64,000 nucleotides of DNA. It comes from Halalkalibacter alkaliphilus (GTDB taxonomy: Bacteria > Bacillota > Bacilli > Bacillales > Bacillaceae_D). Position 1 is the stretch's first letter; each line of letters starts with the position of its first letter. A program made the position numbers and the translations under genes. Of this stretch, positions 29,032-40,088 are shown in pieces. Where the stretch lies: the NCBI RefSeq assembly GCF_023555415.1, contig NZ_JAKRYL010000010.1, forward strand, positions 1-64,000, read 5' to 3'. The notes under the pieces are model-generated. The model did not search any database. It saw only the letters and a list, made by a program, of their open reading frames with translations, and was not told the DNA's origin.

Positions 29032-30405
29032 GCAATCAGTGTTTATTTAGATATATGGCACCGCGATATCTTTCATTTTTTAGCAGTCAAATTAAATAAT
29101 GGTGATGAGAGGCAGCGTACCCATGATTTATTTACAGGTGTCTGCTTGCCAGATTTATTTATGGAAAAAGTTGAAGACAGACAAGAGTGGTATTTATTCG
29201 ATCCTCATACGATACGTCAAACGTTAGGTTTTAGTTTAGAAGATTATTATGATGAAGAAAGAGGCAAGGGAAGTTTCCGAGATAAGTACAGAGAGTGTGT
29301 GGAAGCAGCAAACAACGGATTACTAGGTGAGAAAGGATTACTGTGGGAAGTTGTTCCATCCATTGATATTTTTAAAGAAATCTTAAAGAGTCAGCTTGAG
29401 ACAGGTACACCATATATGTTTTATAGGGATACGGTAAACCGTGCTAACTCCAATCGTCATCAAGGAATGATTTATTGTAGTAATTTGTGTACAGAGATTA
29501 CGCAAAATATGAAAGCAACGACCGTTATAGAGGAAAAAACGGAAGATGGCAAGATTATTGTAGTCAAAGAACCTGGAGATTTTGTTGTTTGTAATTTGTC
29601 TTCTATTAATCTAGCTAAAGCTGTTACAGAAAATGTCCTTGAAAGACTAATCCCAATTCAAGTTCGAATGCTTGATAATGTCATTGATTTAAATAATATT
29701 CCAGTTCCGCAAGCTCAAATAACCAATCAAAAGTATCGTTCTATTGGGTTAGGTACATTTGGCTGGCATCACTTACTAGCTCTTAAAGGGGTCAAATGGG
29801 AATCAGACGAAGCGGTAGAATACGCAGATAACTTATATGAAAGTATTGCCTATCTGACGATTCGTGCAAGTAATGAGCTGGCAATGGAAAAAGGAACCTA
29901 TCCACTTTTTGAAGGGTCTGATTGGGAAACAGGGGACTATTTTATTAATCGTCAATATACAAGTGAAGAGTGGACAGAGCTTCGTCAAAGTGTAAGGGAA
30001 AAAGGGATTCGAAATGCGTATTTAATGGCTGTGGCACCGAATTCGACAACAGCGATTATTGCAGGGACGACGGCATCGATTGATCCTATTTTTAAGAAAG
30101 AATACTCAGAGGAGAAAAAGAACTACAAAATTCCGGTCACAGCTCCAGACCTAACGCCGCAAACGACATGGTATTACAAGTCCGCTTATGAAATCGATCA
30201 ACTATGGAGCATTAAACAAAATGAAGCGCGCCAACGCCATATTGACCAATCTATTTCATTTAACTTTTATGTTAAAAATACAATTAAAGCAAAAGATTTG
30301 TTACAGCTTCACTTAGAAGCTTGGAAGTCAAACCTGAAAACGACTTATTATACAAGGTCGACTTCGATGGTTGAAATTGAAGAGTGTGAAAGCTGTTCTT
30401 CTTAA
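29032..30405 (+). CDS. nrdA: ribonucleoside-diphosphate reductase alpha subunit, exon 2
   Basis: Remaining 457 codons of the RNR large subunit. It contains the radical-site segment SNLCTEI (the N-C-E triad of E. coli 437/439/441), the second redox cysteine in VVCNLSSINL, the radical-transfer tyrosines in KTTYYTRS, and a C-terminal thiol pair in ECESCSS. In-frame ATGs at 28978 and 28981 lie inside the intron and are not true starts. nrdB follows 24 bases later. All catalytic residues are intact, so the split gene is probably functional after splicing. Confidence 0.93.
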   Translation, partial: AISVYLDIWHRDIFHFLAVKLNNGDERQRTHDLFTGVCLPDLFMEKVEDRQEWYLFDPHTIRQTLGFSLEDYYDEERGKGSFRDKYRECVEAANNGLLGEKGLLWEVVPSIDIFKEILKSQLETGTPYMFYRDTVNRANSNRHQGMIYCSNLCTEITQNMKATTVIEEKTEDGKIIVVKEPGDFVVCNLSSINLAKAVTENVLERLIPIQVRMLDNVIDLNNIPVPQAQITNQKYRSIGLGTFGWHHLLALKGVKWESDEAVEYADNLYESIAYLTIRASNELAMEKGTYPLFEGSDWETGDYFINRQYTSEEWTELRQSVREKGIRNAYLMAVAPNSTTAIIAGTTASIDPIFKKEYSEEKKNYKIPVTAPDLTPQTTWYYKSAYEIDQLWSIKQNEARQRHIDQSISFNFYVKNTIKAKDLLQLHLEAWKSNLKTTYYTRSTSMVEIEECESCSS

Positions 30406-30429
30406 TCTATTATTAGTGAGGTTTAGAAT

Positions 30430-31473
30430 ATGAATCATAATACATTACAATCTCGTAAATTATATGACCCAACGGCACCAAATGCCTCGACAGGTATTAT
30501 TAATGGTAGAAGTTCTAATATTTTAAATTGGGATGATGTTCGCTTTACATGGGCGTATCCTATGTACAAAAATATGCTCGCAAACTTCTGGACTCCATTT
30601 GAAATTAATATGTCTAATGATATTAAGCAGTGGCTTCAACTTTCTGAAGATGAAAGGTATGCATTTAAAAAAATTATTGGTTTGCTTGCTTTTTTAGATA
30701 GTGTCCAAACAGATTATTCAGGGAAAGTGGCTGGGTATTTAACGGATTCTAGTCTCGCTGCATTAATGCAAGTTCTATCGTTTCAAGAAGTCGTTCACAA
30801 TCAGTCATACTCTTACGTCTTATCAAGTCTCGTACCTAAACAGGAACAAGATGAAATCTTTGAGTATTGGAAGCATGATCCTATCTTGAGGGAGAGGAAC
30901 GATTTTATCGCAGAAGGGTATCAACGCTTTGTTGATAACCCAACACCGCAAACGTTTCTAGAATCAATTGTATTTGACGTCATTCTTGAGGGACTTAATT
31001 TTTATTCAGGATTTGCATTCTTTTACAACTTGGCAAGAAACCAGAAGATGGTGTCATCAAGTACGATGATTAATTATATTAATCGGGATGAACAATTACA
31101 TGTGAATTTGTTTTCCCATATTTTTAAAGAGTTATTACATGAGAACCCAGAACTTAATACACCTCGGAATCACAAATTTGTTCAAGATACATTTAGACGA
31201 GCTGTCGAATTAGAAATACAATGGGGCAGGTCGATTATTGGAGATGAGTTGGAAGGTATAAATATGAATGAACTTGAGAGCTACATTAAGTTCATAGCTA
31301 ATAAACGTGTTAATCAACTAGGGATCGAACGCCCTTACGAAGGCTATCGTCAAAATCCGATGAAATGGATAAAGGCTTATGAAGACGTCGATAGCGGCAA
31401 AAGTGATTTCTTTGAACAAAAATCACGACAATATGTGAAAGTATCAGATGTGAACGGATTTGATGAGTTGTAA
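30430..31473 (+). CDS. nrdB: ribonucleoside-diphosphate reductase beta subunit
   Basis: Small radical-generating subunit, 347 residues. The dimetal ligands and radical Tyr can be matched to E. coli NrdB: Asp90 (FLDSVQ), Glu120, His123 and Tyr127 (QEVVHNQSY), Glu187 (VILEGLNFY), and Glu221 and His224 (RDEQLH). GTGAGG lies upstream of the ATG. It is co-transcribed with nrdA under the B12 riboswitch and followed by a terminator. Confidence 0.95.
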   Translation: MNHNTLQSRKLYDPTAPNASTGIINGRSSNILNWDDVRFTWAYPMYKNMLANFWTPFEINMSNDIKQWLQLSEDERYAFKKIIGLLAFLDSVQTDYSGKVAGYLTDSSLAALMQVLSFQEVVHNQSYSYVLSSLVPKQEQDEIFEYWKHDPILRERNDFIAEGYQRFVDNPTPQTFLESIVFDVILEGLNFYSGFAFFYNLARNQKMVSSSTMINYINRDEQLHVNLFSHIFKELLHENPELNTPRNHKFVQDTFRRAVELEIQWGRSIIGDELEGINMNELESYIKFIANKRVNQLGIERPYEGYRQNPMKWIKAYEDVDSGKSDFFEQKSRQYVKVSDVNGFDEL

Positions 31474-31505
31474 TAGTCTCTATTCATATAAACGTTTATT
31501 TAAGG

Positions 31506-31549
31506 AGAAGAGTATCTTTCAGTTGAATTGGAAGAACTCTTCTTTTTTC
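31506..31549 (+). terminator. intrinsic terminator after nrdB
   Basis: AGAAGAGT/ACTCTTCT stem with a T run following. Confidence 0.8.
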
Positions 31550-31569
31550 TTATGGGGAAAACTAGAGCG

Positions 31570-31780
31570 CTGAAATATACTCAGTGAAGCCGTAATGGCT
31601 TCACTCGTTGCGTGCCTGCTATGAGAAACATGATCCTCCTAAAGTCGGCTGCAGGTGCAAAGCAAGTTTGCACCTATGAAACCCACTTATAGCAGGCTTT
31701 TAAAAATTGGGACGGTTCGGCTCATTGCTTCGAGAGCACTGGAAAAGGAAAAAACGCCCTTTTTCAGTGCTCTCAGCGAC
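31570..31780. repeat. hairpin-type dispersed repeat (family R2), copy B, with nested insertion
   Basis: It matches copy A at 1842-1926 in two blocks: TAATGGCTTCACTCGTTGCG through TATGAGAAAC (31594-31629), and CCACTTATAGCAGGC through CTCATTGCTT (31683-31730). Between them about 52 bases are inserted into the hairpin loop. The insert carries its own perfect stem, AGGTGCAAA/TTTGCACCT. A further stem, GAGAGCACTG/CAGTGCTCTC, lies at 31732-31775. No coding function. Confidence 0.7.
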
Positions 31781-31854
31781 AACCATACTTTTCTTTGATA
31801 TAATGTCTGTTCAGATAGGTACTTACTTGGAAATAATGATAAGCAGGAGTGATA

Positions 31855-32553
31855 ATGATGCTAGAGTACACAAAGTGGCGACATGTATTTAAGCTCGATC
31901 CGAACAAAGATATATCAGACGAAGCGTTAGAGGCAATTTGTGAGTCTGGTACGGATGGACTTATTATCGGAGGAACGGATGGAGTAACGCTTGATAATAC
32001 ATTGCAGCTGCTTGCTAGAGTCAGGCGCTACACGGTGTCATGTGCGCTAGAGGTCTCAAATATTGATGCGATTACTCCTGGGTTTGATTATTTTTTCATT
32101 CCATCTGTTTTAAATAGTCGGGATGTAAGGTGGATTTCTGGTTACCACCATCAGGCGATCAAAGAATACGGTGCAATCATGAATTGGGATGAGATTGTCG
32201 TCGAGGGCTATTGCATTTTGAACCCCGAAGCGAAAGCGGCCAAGCTTACAGAAGCGAATACCGATCTTTCTCATGAAGATGTTGTTGCATATGCACGAAT
32301 GGCAGAGAAGCTCTACCATTTTCCGATTTTCTATGTAGAATACAGTGGAACTTACGGCGATGTCGATATCGTAAAAGAAGTTTCTAACGTACTAGATAAA
32401 ACGAAGTTGTTCTATGGCGGTGGCATTCACTCTGTGGAACAGGCAAAAGAAATGGCACAATACGCCGATACGGTGATTGTTGGTAATATAATCTATGAAG
32501 ATTTACAAGCAGCTCTTGAAACGGTTCATGCAGTAAAAGAAGCATTGAAATAA
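31855..32553 (+). CDS. pcrB: heptaprenylglyceryl phosphate synthase
   Basis: Transfers a polyprenyl chain to sn-glycerol-1-phosphate, making an archaeal-type ether lipid precursor in Bacillaceae. It is a TIM barrel with [13 protein letters not shown] at the start, [34 protein letters not shown] and LFYGGGIHS (phosphate site). About 232 residues. ATG 31855 or 31858 fits AGGAG at 31845; GTG 31849 is less likely. It leads the conserved pcrB-pcrA-ligA-camS group. Confidence 0.94.
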   Translation: MMLEYTKWRHVFKLDPNKDISDEALEAICESGTDGLIIGGTDGVTLDNTLQLLARVRRYTVSCALEVSNIDAITPGFDYFFIPSVLNSRDVRWISGYHHQAIKEYGAIMNWDEIVVEGYCILNPEAKAAKLTEANTDLSHEDVVAYARMAEKLYHFPIFYVEYSGTYGDVDIVKEVSNVLDKTKLFYGGGIHSVEQAKEMAQYADTVIVGNIIYEDLQAALETVHAVKEALK

Positions 32554-32606
32554 AGATCTATTCAAAGTAAAATAAAAAATGAGAACAAATGTTTGGTGGT
32601 GAGGGT

Positions 32607-34835
32607 GTGCAAGCGAAAATAATTGAAAAAATGTTAGCAGGGTTAAACCCCGAACAGAGGCAAGCAGTCACTCATACGGAAGGGCCATTATTGTTAATGG
32701 CTGGTGCTGGAAGTGGGAAGACGCGTGTACTTACGCATCGCATTGCTTATTTATTAAGAGAAAAAGAAGTCGCCCCTTGGAGTGTACTTGCGATTACGTT
32801 TACAAATAAAGCTGCTCGTGAAATGAAGGATCGTGTCGCAGGACTTGTTGGACCTGTCGCTGAGGACATTTGGATCTCGACATTCCACTCCATGTGTGTA
32901 CGGGTTTTACGTAGAGACATTGACAGAATTGGTTATAATCGTAACTTTACAATATTAGATTCAGGAGATCAGTTAACAGTCATTAAGCAAATATTAAAGA
33001 ATAAAAACGTTGATCCGAAGAAATTTGAAGCACGTAGCATTCTTGGGACGATAAGTAGTGCAAAAAATGAACTGAAAAAGCCCGATCAGTTTGCCAAAAC
33101 TGCAACAGGTCCTTATGAGCAAACAGCGGCTGAAGTTTACGAAGAGTATCAAAAGCAATTAAAGAAGAACCATGCGCTAGACTTTGATGACCTTATTATG
33201 AAGACAATTGAGTTATTTAAACTTGTTCCGGAAGTGTTGGAATTCTATCAACGGAAATTCCAGTATATCCTTGTTGATGAGTATCAAGATACGAACCGTG
33301 CTCAATATATGCTTGTAAATATGATTGCGGAGCGGTTCAAAAATCTTTGCGTTGTTGGTGACTCGGATCAATCCATTTACCGTTGGCGTGGAGCTGATAT
33401 TTCTAACATCCTCTCATTTGAAGAAGATTACCCGAATGCAAAAGTGATCTTGCTCGAACAAAACTATCGCTCAACGAAAACCATTTTGCAAGCAGCCAAC
33501 CGTGTTATTGAAAACAATCCAAACCGAAAGAAGAAAAATCTTTGGACAGAAAATGATGCTGGTTGTGGAATTGGTTATTTTGCAGCGGATACGGAGCAAT
33601 CAGAGGCTCAATTTGTTGTGGAGCGAATTAGAGAAGCGATGCAGAAGGATGACTATGCTTATTCTGACATTGCGATTTTATACCGTACGAATGCACAATC
33701 GCGTGTAATTGAGGAATTTTTTGTAAAGTCTAATATTGACTATAACATTGTCGGGGGAACTAAGTTCTACGATCGTAAAGAGATTAAAGACGTATTAGCT
33801 TATTTACGTTTAATTGCTAACCCTGATGATGATATTAGTTTGCAGCGAATTATTAATGTTCCTAAGCGTGGAATTGGTGCGACTACGGTAGATAAGATTG
33901 GTGCCTTTGCCATTGAGCAAGGAATCTCCTTGTTTGCTGCTCTTCAGGAAGTAGAGCAAATTGGCTTAACTGGTCGTACAGTAACCAAGTTGAGAGATTT
34001 CTCGGACCAACTAGGACATTGGATACAAATGCAAGAATATTTATCTGTCACAGAATTAGTGGAAGAGTTACTAGAGCGGACCGGCTATCGTGAAATGTTG
34101 AAAAATGAAAATTCAATTGAAGCTCAAAGTCGCTTGGAAAATATCGATGAATTTATAACAGTAACGAATGAATTTGAAAAGCAAAATGAGGACAGATCAC
34201 TTGTTGCTTTTTTAACAGATCTTGCATTAGTAGCTGATATTGATAAATTAGACGATGAGAATGAAGGAAAACCCAAAGACGCGATTACGTTAATGACGCT
34301 TCACTCAGCGAAAGGTCTTGAATTTCCGCTTGTGTTTCTAATTGGAATGGAGGAAGGAATCTTCCCTCATAGTCGCTCGTTATTTGAGGAAGAGGAAATG
34401 GAAGAAGAACGAAGGCTAGCTTACGTTGGTATTACAAGGGCTGAGAAACAGCTTTATTTAACGAATGCAAGACTTAGGACGTTATACGGTCGGACAAGTT
34501 CAAATCCACCTTCCCGTTTCATTGCTGAAATTCCACAGGAGTGCTTAGAGCCATTAAATGAAGAAAAGCAAGCGCCAGATTGGATGAAGACATCACGCAA
34601 CAGCCCAAATCAGGTGCAACGTTCAAGAACGATTGACAGGCCGAGAACGGTGCAAACAGGTGGAGAAAGCTTTTCGTGGAGTGTTGGTGATAAAGCAGCG
34701 CATAAGAAGTGGGGAGTTGGGACGGTGGTCAGTCTAAAAGGTGAGGGTGAATCTCTCGAGTTAGATATTGCGTTCCCGAATCCAACAGGTGTGAAACGAT
34801 TATTTGCCAAGTTTGCCCCCATTACAAAACAGTAA
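32607..34835 (+). CDS. pcrA: ATP-dependent DNA helicase PcrA
   Basis: Superfamily 1A 3'-5' helicase acting in repair and in clearing replication blocks. Walker A GAGSGKTR, the DEYQDTN Walker B box, [13 protein letters not shown], the QNYRST motif, [10 protein letters not shown] and the VGITRAE motif are all present. GTG 32607 (giving [17 protein letters not shown]) is chosen because GGTGGTGAGG lies just upstream; ATG 32589 has no binding site. 742 residues. A C-terminal Tudor-like region ([18 protein letters not shown]) binds RNA polymerase in relatives. Confidence 0.96.
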   Translation: MQAKIIEKMLAGLNPEQRQAVTHTEGPLLLMAGAGSGKTRVLTHRIAYLLREKEVAPWSVLAITFTNKAAREMKDRVAGLVGPVAEDIWISTFHSMCVRVLRRDIDRIGYNRNFTILDSGDQLTVIKQILKNKNVDPKKFEARSILGTISSAKNELKKPDQFAKTATGPYEQTAAEVYEEYQKQLKKNHALDFDDLIMKTIELFKLVPEVLEFYQRKFQYILVDEYQDTNRAQYMLVNMIAERFKNLCVVGDSDQSIYRWRGADISNILSFEEDYPNAKVILLEQNYRSTKTILQAANRVIENNPNRKKKNLWTENDAGCGIGYFAADTEQSEAQFVVERIREAMQKDDYAYSDIAILYRTNAQSRVIEEFFVKSNIDYNIVGGTKFYDRKEIKDVLAYLRLIANPDDDISLQRIINVPKRGIGATTVDKIGAFAIEQGISLFAALQEVEQIGLTGRTVTKLRDFSDQLGHWIQMQEYLSVTELVEELLERTGYREMLKNENSIEAQSRLENIDEFITVTNEFEKQNEDRSLVAFLTDLALVADIDKLDDENEGKPKDAITLMTLHSAKGLEFPLVFLIGMEEGIFPHSRSLFEEEEMEEERRLAYVGITRAEKQLYLTNARLRTLYGRTSSNPPSRFIAEIPQECLEPLNEEKQAPDWMKTSRNSPNQVQRSRTIDRPRTVQTGGESFSWSVGDKAAHKKWGVGTVVSLKGEGESLELDIAFPNPTGVKRLFAKFAPITKQ

Positions 34836-34841
34836 TTTTAT

Positions 34842-36910
<2,069 letters not shown>

Positions 36911-36938
36911 ACGAGAGTAAGAGTAGGAGGGAGATTGT

Positions 36939-38117
36939 ATGCTAAAGAAGTGGGGAATTTCTTTTTTGCTCCTTGTGCTATTGTCAGGGTGTTTTCCTAT
37001 AACTCCTCAAGAAGAGGAACAAATGTTAGAGGAAACAGATCAAAATCAAGATGAACAAGTAGTAGAAGTTGTGCCACAAATTATTACTCCTGATAATTAT
37101 TATCAAAGTGTATTATATGATGGAGCTTATAAGCACGGGGAATCGAGAGGATTTGGAAACGCAGTTGTATACAATCGGCTTGATTTAGGGCAGCTTGAAA
37201 TTGGATTAACGCGAATTGCCCAAGAGTACTTTGATCAAGAGAATTATTACTTTAGAGAAGGACAGTTTATTAAAAGAAATACGTTAAATAGTTGGCTTAT
37301 GAGGTATCATGAGGAAGATAACCCCCAAGGTATAAATCCACCCCTTGGTGAGGGGGCAACGATGCGAGAGCGGGAAGAAAGTCAACCACGTTATTTATCC
37401 CATATTTTGGAACATAACTATCTTGTGGAGAATGAAAATGGTCAATTGAACCTAGGTGGAATTGTGATTGGTCTTTCGATGAATAGTGTTTATAACTTTC
37501 GCGTAGAGGATGACCAAGGGCGTTATAACCGTTATGAACTACCGATTCCAGACGATGTAATTGAGCGAGAAGGGCAAAAGATTGCAAATGAAATTTTAGC
37601 AAGACTTCGTTCAGACACGATGGAAGAAGGAGCATTTCAGGATATTCCTATTGTCTTTGCTCTTTTTAGAGAACAACCTCGTGAGTCTGTGATCCCAGGT
37701 CATTTTATAGCAAGGTCTAAAGCTGAGCCAAGAAGTGATCTTGAAAGATGGCAACGTATCAATGAGCGCTATTATTTGTTCCCATCAAGTGAAGCCAACC
37801 AAGAAGCTCGTAATGAAGCTGACCAATTCCAACGGTTTAAAGACGATGTACAGTCGTTTTTTGATAACTTTATCGGTGTAGTTGGAAAAGGTCGATATGT
37901 TGATAACCAAATTCAAGAATTGCAAATTGAAATACCGCTTAGATTCCAAGGGAAAGCAGAAATTGTTGCATTGTCACAGTATGTAGCAAGTCAAATTCAG
38001 CAAAGATTTCAAGCAAATTATAAAGTGAGTGTAACGATCACTTCTGTTTCAGGAAATACAGAAGCTATTGTTGTTCAAAATCCGAATGATGATCCATTTA
38101 TTCATGTGTTTGATTAA
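36939..38117 (+). CDS. CamS-family sex-pheromone-like lipoprotein (YerH-like)
   Basis: Lipoprotein of 392 residues with signal peptide and lipobox LSGC (Cys at about 18), then a Glu/Gln-rich linker and the CamS domain (YDGAYKHGESRGFGNAVVYN, and EQPRESVIPGHFIARSKAEP near the middle). AGGAGGGAG lies upstream. It follows ligA exactly as yerH does in B. subtilis. In staphylococci and enterococci the CamS signal peptide gives rise to a pheromone; no such role is known here. Confidence 0.88.
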   Translation: MLKKWGISFLLLVLLSGCFPITPQEEEQMLEETDQNQDEQVVEVVPQIITPDNYYQSVLYDGAYKHGESRGFGNAVVYNRLDLGQLEIGLTRIAQEYFDQENYYFREGQFIKRNTLNSWLMRYHEEDNPQGINPPLGEGATMREREESQPRYLSHILEHNYLVENENGQLNLGGIVIGLSMNSVYNFRVEDDQGRYNRYELPIPDDVIEREGQKIANEILARLRSDTMEEGAFQDIPIVFALFREQPRESVIPGHFIARSKAEPRSDLERWQRINERYYLFPSSEANQEARNEADQFQRFKDDVQSFFDNFIGVVGKGRYVDNQIQELQIEIPLRFQGKAEIVALSQYVASQIQQRFQANYKVSVTITSVSGNTEAIVVQNPNDDPFIHVFD

Positions 38118-38120
38118 GGA

Positions 38121-38165
38121 AAAGGACTTTGTCGAATCCGTTTAGGGATTAGCAAAGTCCTTTTT
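38121..38165 (+). terminator. intrinsic terminator after camS homologue
   Basis: AAAGGACTTTG pairs with CAAAGTCCTTT and a T run follows. Confidence 0.88.
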
Positions 38166-38179
38166 CTTGTTTAAGAGAA

Positions 38180-38397
38180 GGTTGTTTTCGCATACTTTGT
38201 TGTTTTATGTGGTCGCGTCTCCACATGTTCGTTCCATTGCGCTCCAGCCACTCGCTTTCCGCGGGGAGGTGTCGAGCCTCCTCGGCCTGTGGGGTCTCGA
38301 CCCTACCTCTTAATCCCGCAGGAGTCGAGTGACTTCCGCTCCATTTCACTACGAGAAAACACATTTCTTCACAGCAACAATCTTTACGAAAACAGCC
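38180..38397. mobile_element. 218-bp MITE-like element with 8-bp target duplication
   Basis: The ends are inverted repeats: GGTTGTTTTCG on the left and CGAAAACAGCC on the right. A perfect 8-bp direct repeat TAAGAGAA lies immediately outside each end (38172-38179 and 38398-38405), as left by transposition. Inside are further inverted blocks (CGCTCCA twice, GCCACTCG against CGAGTGAC, CCGCGG). The core resembles a GC-richer interspersed repeat common in alkaliphilic Bacillus genomes, which I recall but cannot verify. No reading frame encodes a transposase. Confidence 0.82.
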
Positions 38398-38405
38398 TAA
38401 GAGAA

Positions 38406-38781
38406 AAACCATCATTATAATGGAGCTTGGTTTGACTGTAAATGGATTTGGAAGGTTTCATGCCAACGTGAAAAAAATGTCGAATAACAGAGAATTTTAC
38501 TTAAAAAAACTATTTATTAATTGTAATGTACATGATATATTTATTTCGTTCCATAACTTGTAAGATGTCAGATGTCTGACAAAGGATGCCTTGATTATTT
38601 AGTTGGGACCAATACATAACAACATGATTTTACTAGTAGGCAAACAGATTTTAGCAAAATAGGAATAGAACTTAAGCATCGTGAAAACCTATGCAGAGAA
38701 CTAGATGTCTACTTAGTATAGACAAGTGTGTCCGGACCGAATGAAGGCGTTCGCACGGAATAGAAAAAAGGGGGATTTTAC
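38406..38781. other. nupN upstream region with 16-bp inverted repeat
   Basis: TGTCAGA-TG-TCTGACA at 38566-38581 is an inverted repeat of the kind bound by dimeric repressors; a GntR-type protein is one possibility. TAAGAT at 38561-38566 could be a -10 overlapped by it, though the -35 is weak. The remaining A/T-rich leader (about 200 bases to nupN) shows no recognised riboswitch. Confidence 0.45.
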
Positions 38782-39897
38782 ATGAAAAAGTGGTTACGTA
38801 CGTTAACGATGACGGCTGCTGCAGTTGTAGCTCTATCAGCATGTGGAGCAGCTGACGAGCCAGCACCTGAAACAGGGGATGCTGATGGAGAAGAAGAAGC
38901 AACCGAAGCTGCAGACTTTACAGTAGCAATGGTTACCGATGTTGGGGGAATTGATGACAAATCATTTAACCAATCTGCTTGGGAAGGTCTTGTTGAGTTT
39001 GGTCAAGATATGGGCTTAGAAGAAGGTACAGGTTATCGCTACCTACAATCTGGAGATATGGCAGACTTTGAACCAAATCTTCGTAATTTAGTACGTGAAG
39101 ATGTTGATCTTGCTTGGGGTATTGGTTTCTTAATGGAAGATGCAATTCGTACCATTGCAGAACAAGCTGAAGATGCGCAGTTAGCAATTGTTGACTCTGT
39201 TGTTACAGATGCAGAAGGACAAACGATCTCTAATATCGCAAATGTTACATTTAGTGAGCATGAAGGTTCTTTCCTTGTAGGTGTAGCCGCTGGTCTTCAA
39301 ACAGCTGGAAATAAAGTTGGTTTTATCGGTGGAGTTGAAGGTGCTCTAATTAAAAAGTTTGAAAATGGCTTCAAAGCTGGTGTGAAGGCAGTAAATCCAG
39401 ATGCAGAAATTGAAGTGCAATATGCAGAAAGCTTTAATGACGAGCAACGTGGAGCACAAATTGCAAACACAATGTACAGCCAAGGTGTAGATATTATTTA
39501 TCAAGCAGCTGGTGGAACAGGGAATGGTGTCTTTACAGAAGCGATTAACCGTGCTCGTAACGGTGAGCCTGTTTGGGTTATTGGTGTCGACCGTGACCAA
39601 CATGAAGAAGGCGAATATGGCGATGAAGGTCAATCCGTTACATTAACTTCAATGGTTAAACGTGTGGATAGAGCGGTATATTTAGTTTCTGAACGTACAA
39701 TGGCTGGCGACTTCCCGGGTGGAGAAATCCTTGAATATGGACTTGAGGATGAAGCAGTAGGGATTGCCCCATCGACAGATAACATGTCTGAAGAAGCACT
39801 CGAAGCTGTTGTTGATTTCTTAAATCAAATTCAAGCTGGTGAAATTTCAGTACCGCAAACAGATGAGGAATATGAAGAGTATCTTTCATCCCTTTAA
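38782..39897 (+). CDS. nupN: BMP-family nucleoside-binding lipoprotein
   Basis: Extracellular solute-binding lipoprotein of a nucleoside ABC importer. Signal peptide with lipobox LSAC (Cys21), a Glu-rich spacer, then the BMP fold with MVTDVGGIDDKSFNQSAWEG, a hallmark of purine-nucleoside binders, and GFIGGVEGALIKKFENGF. 371 residues; AAAAGGGGG lies upstream. It is separated from the ATPase gene by two terminators, which should give an excess of binding protein. Similar to B. subtilis YufN/NupN. Confidence 0.92.
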   Translation: MKKWLRTLTMTAAAVVALSACGAADEPAPETGDADGEEEATEAADFTVAMVTDVGGIDDKSFNQSAWEGLVEFGQDMGLEEGTGYRYLQSGDMADFEPNLRNLVREDVDLAWGIGFLMEDAIRTIAEQAEDAQLAIVDSVVTDAEGQTISNIANVTFSEHEGSFLVGVAAGLQTAGNKVGFIGGVEGALIKKFENGFKAGVKAVNPDAEIEVQYAESFNDEQRGAQIANTMYSQGVDIIYQAAGGTGNGVFTEAINRARNGEPVWVIGVDRDQHEEGEYGDEGQSVTLTSMVKRVDRAVYLVSERTMAGDFPGGEILEYGLEDEAVGIAPSTDNMSEEALEAVVDFLNQIQAGEISVPQTDEEYEEYLSSL

Positions 39898-39907
39898 TGA
39901 ATGAATA

Positions 39908-39942
39908 ACAAAAGGCTAGTGATTACTAGCCTTTTGTTTTCA
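39908..39942 (+). terminator. first terminator between nupN and nupO
   Basis: ACAAAAGGCTAGT/ACTAGCCTTTTGT perfect stem with a 4-base loop, followed by TTTC. Confidence 0.85.
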
Positions 39943-39971
39943 GTAATGATATGTACAGCAGGCAGAAGGGA

Positions 39972-40015
39972 CAATGAAGGATTGCTGTTTGCCCAATCCT
40001 TCATTGCCTCTTTTT
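39972..40015 (+). terminator. second terminator between nupN and nupO
   Basis: CAATGAAGGATTG/CAATCCTTCATTG perfect 13-bp stem followed by CCTCTTTTT. Confidence 0.88.
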
Positions 40016-40088
40016 GTTTAAGAAAAAGTAGGAGCCTGCACGTTAGTCGTTATATTTTAGAGTACATAGATGTGAGGAGTGGTTACAA

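Noticed and set aside
38149-38415. 88-codon minus-strand open frame over the 218-bp element
   Set aside because: It coincides with inverted-repeat DNA and starts in the flanking A/T-rich sequence; no family and no ribosome binding site.
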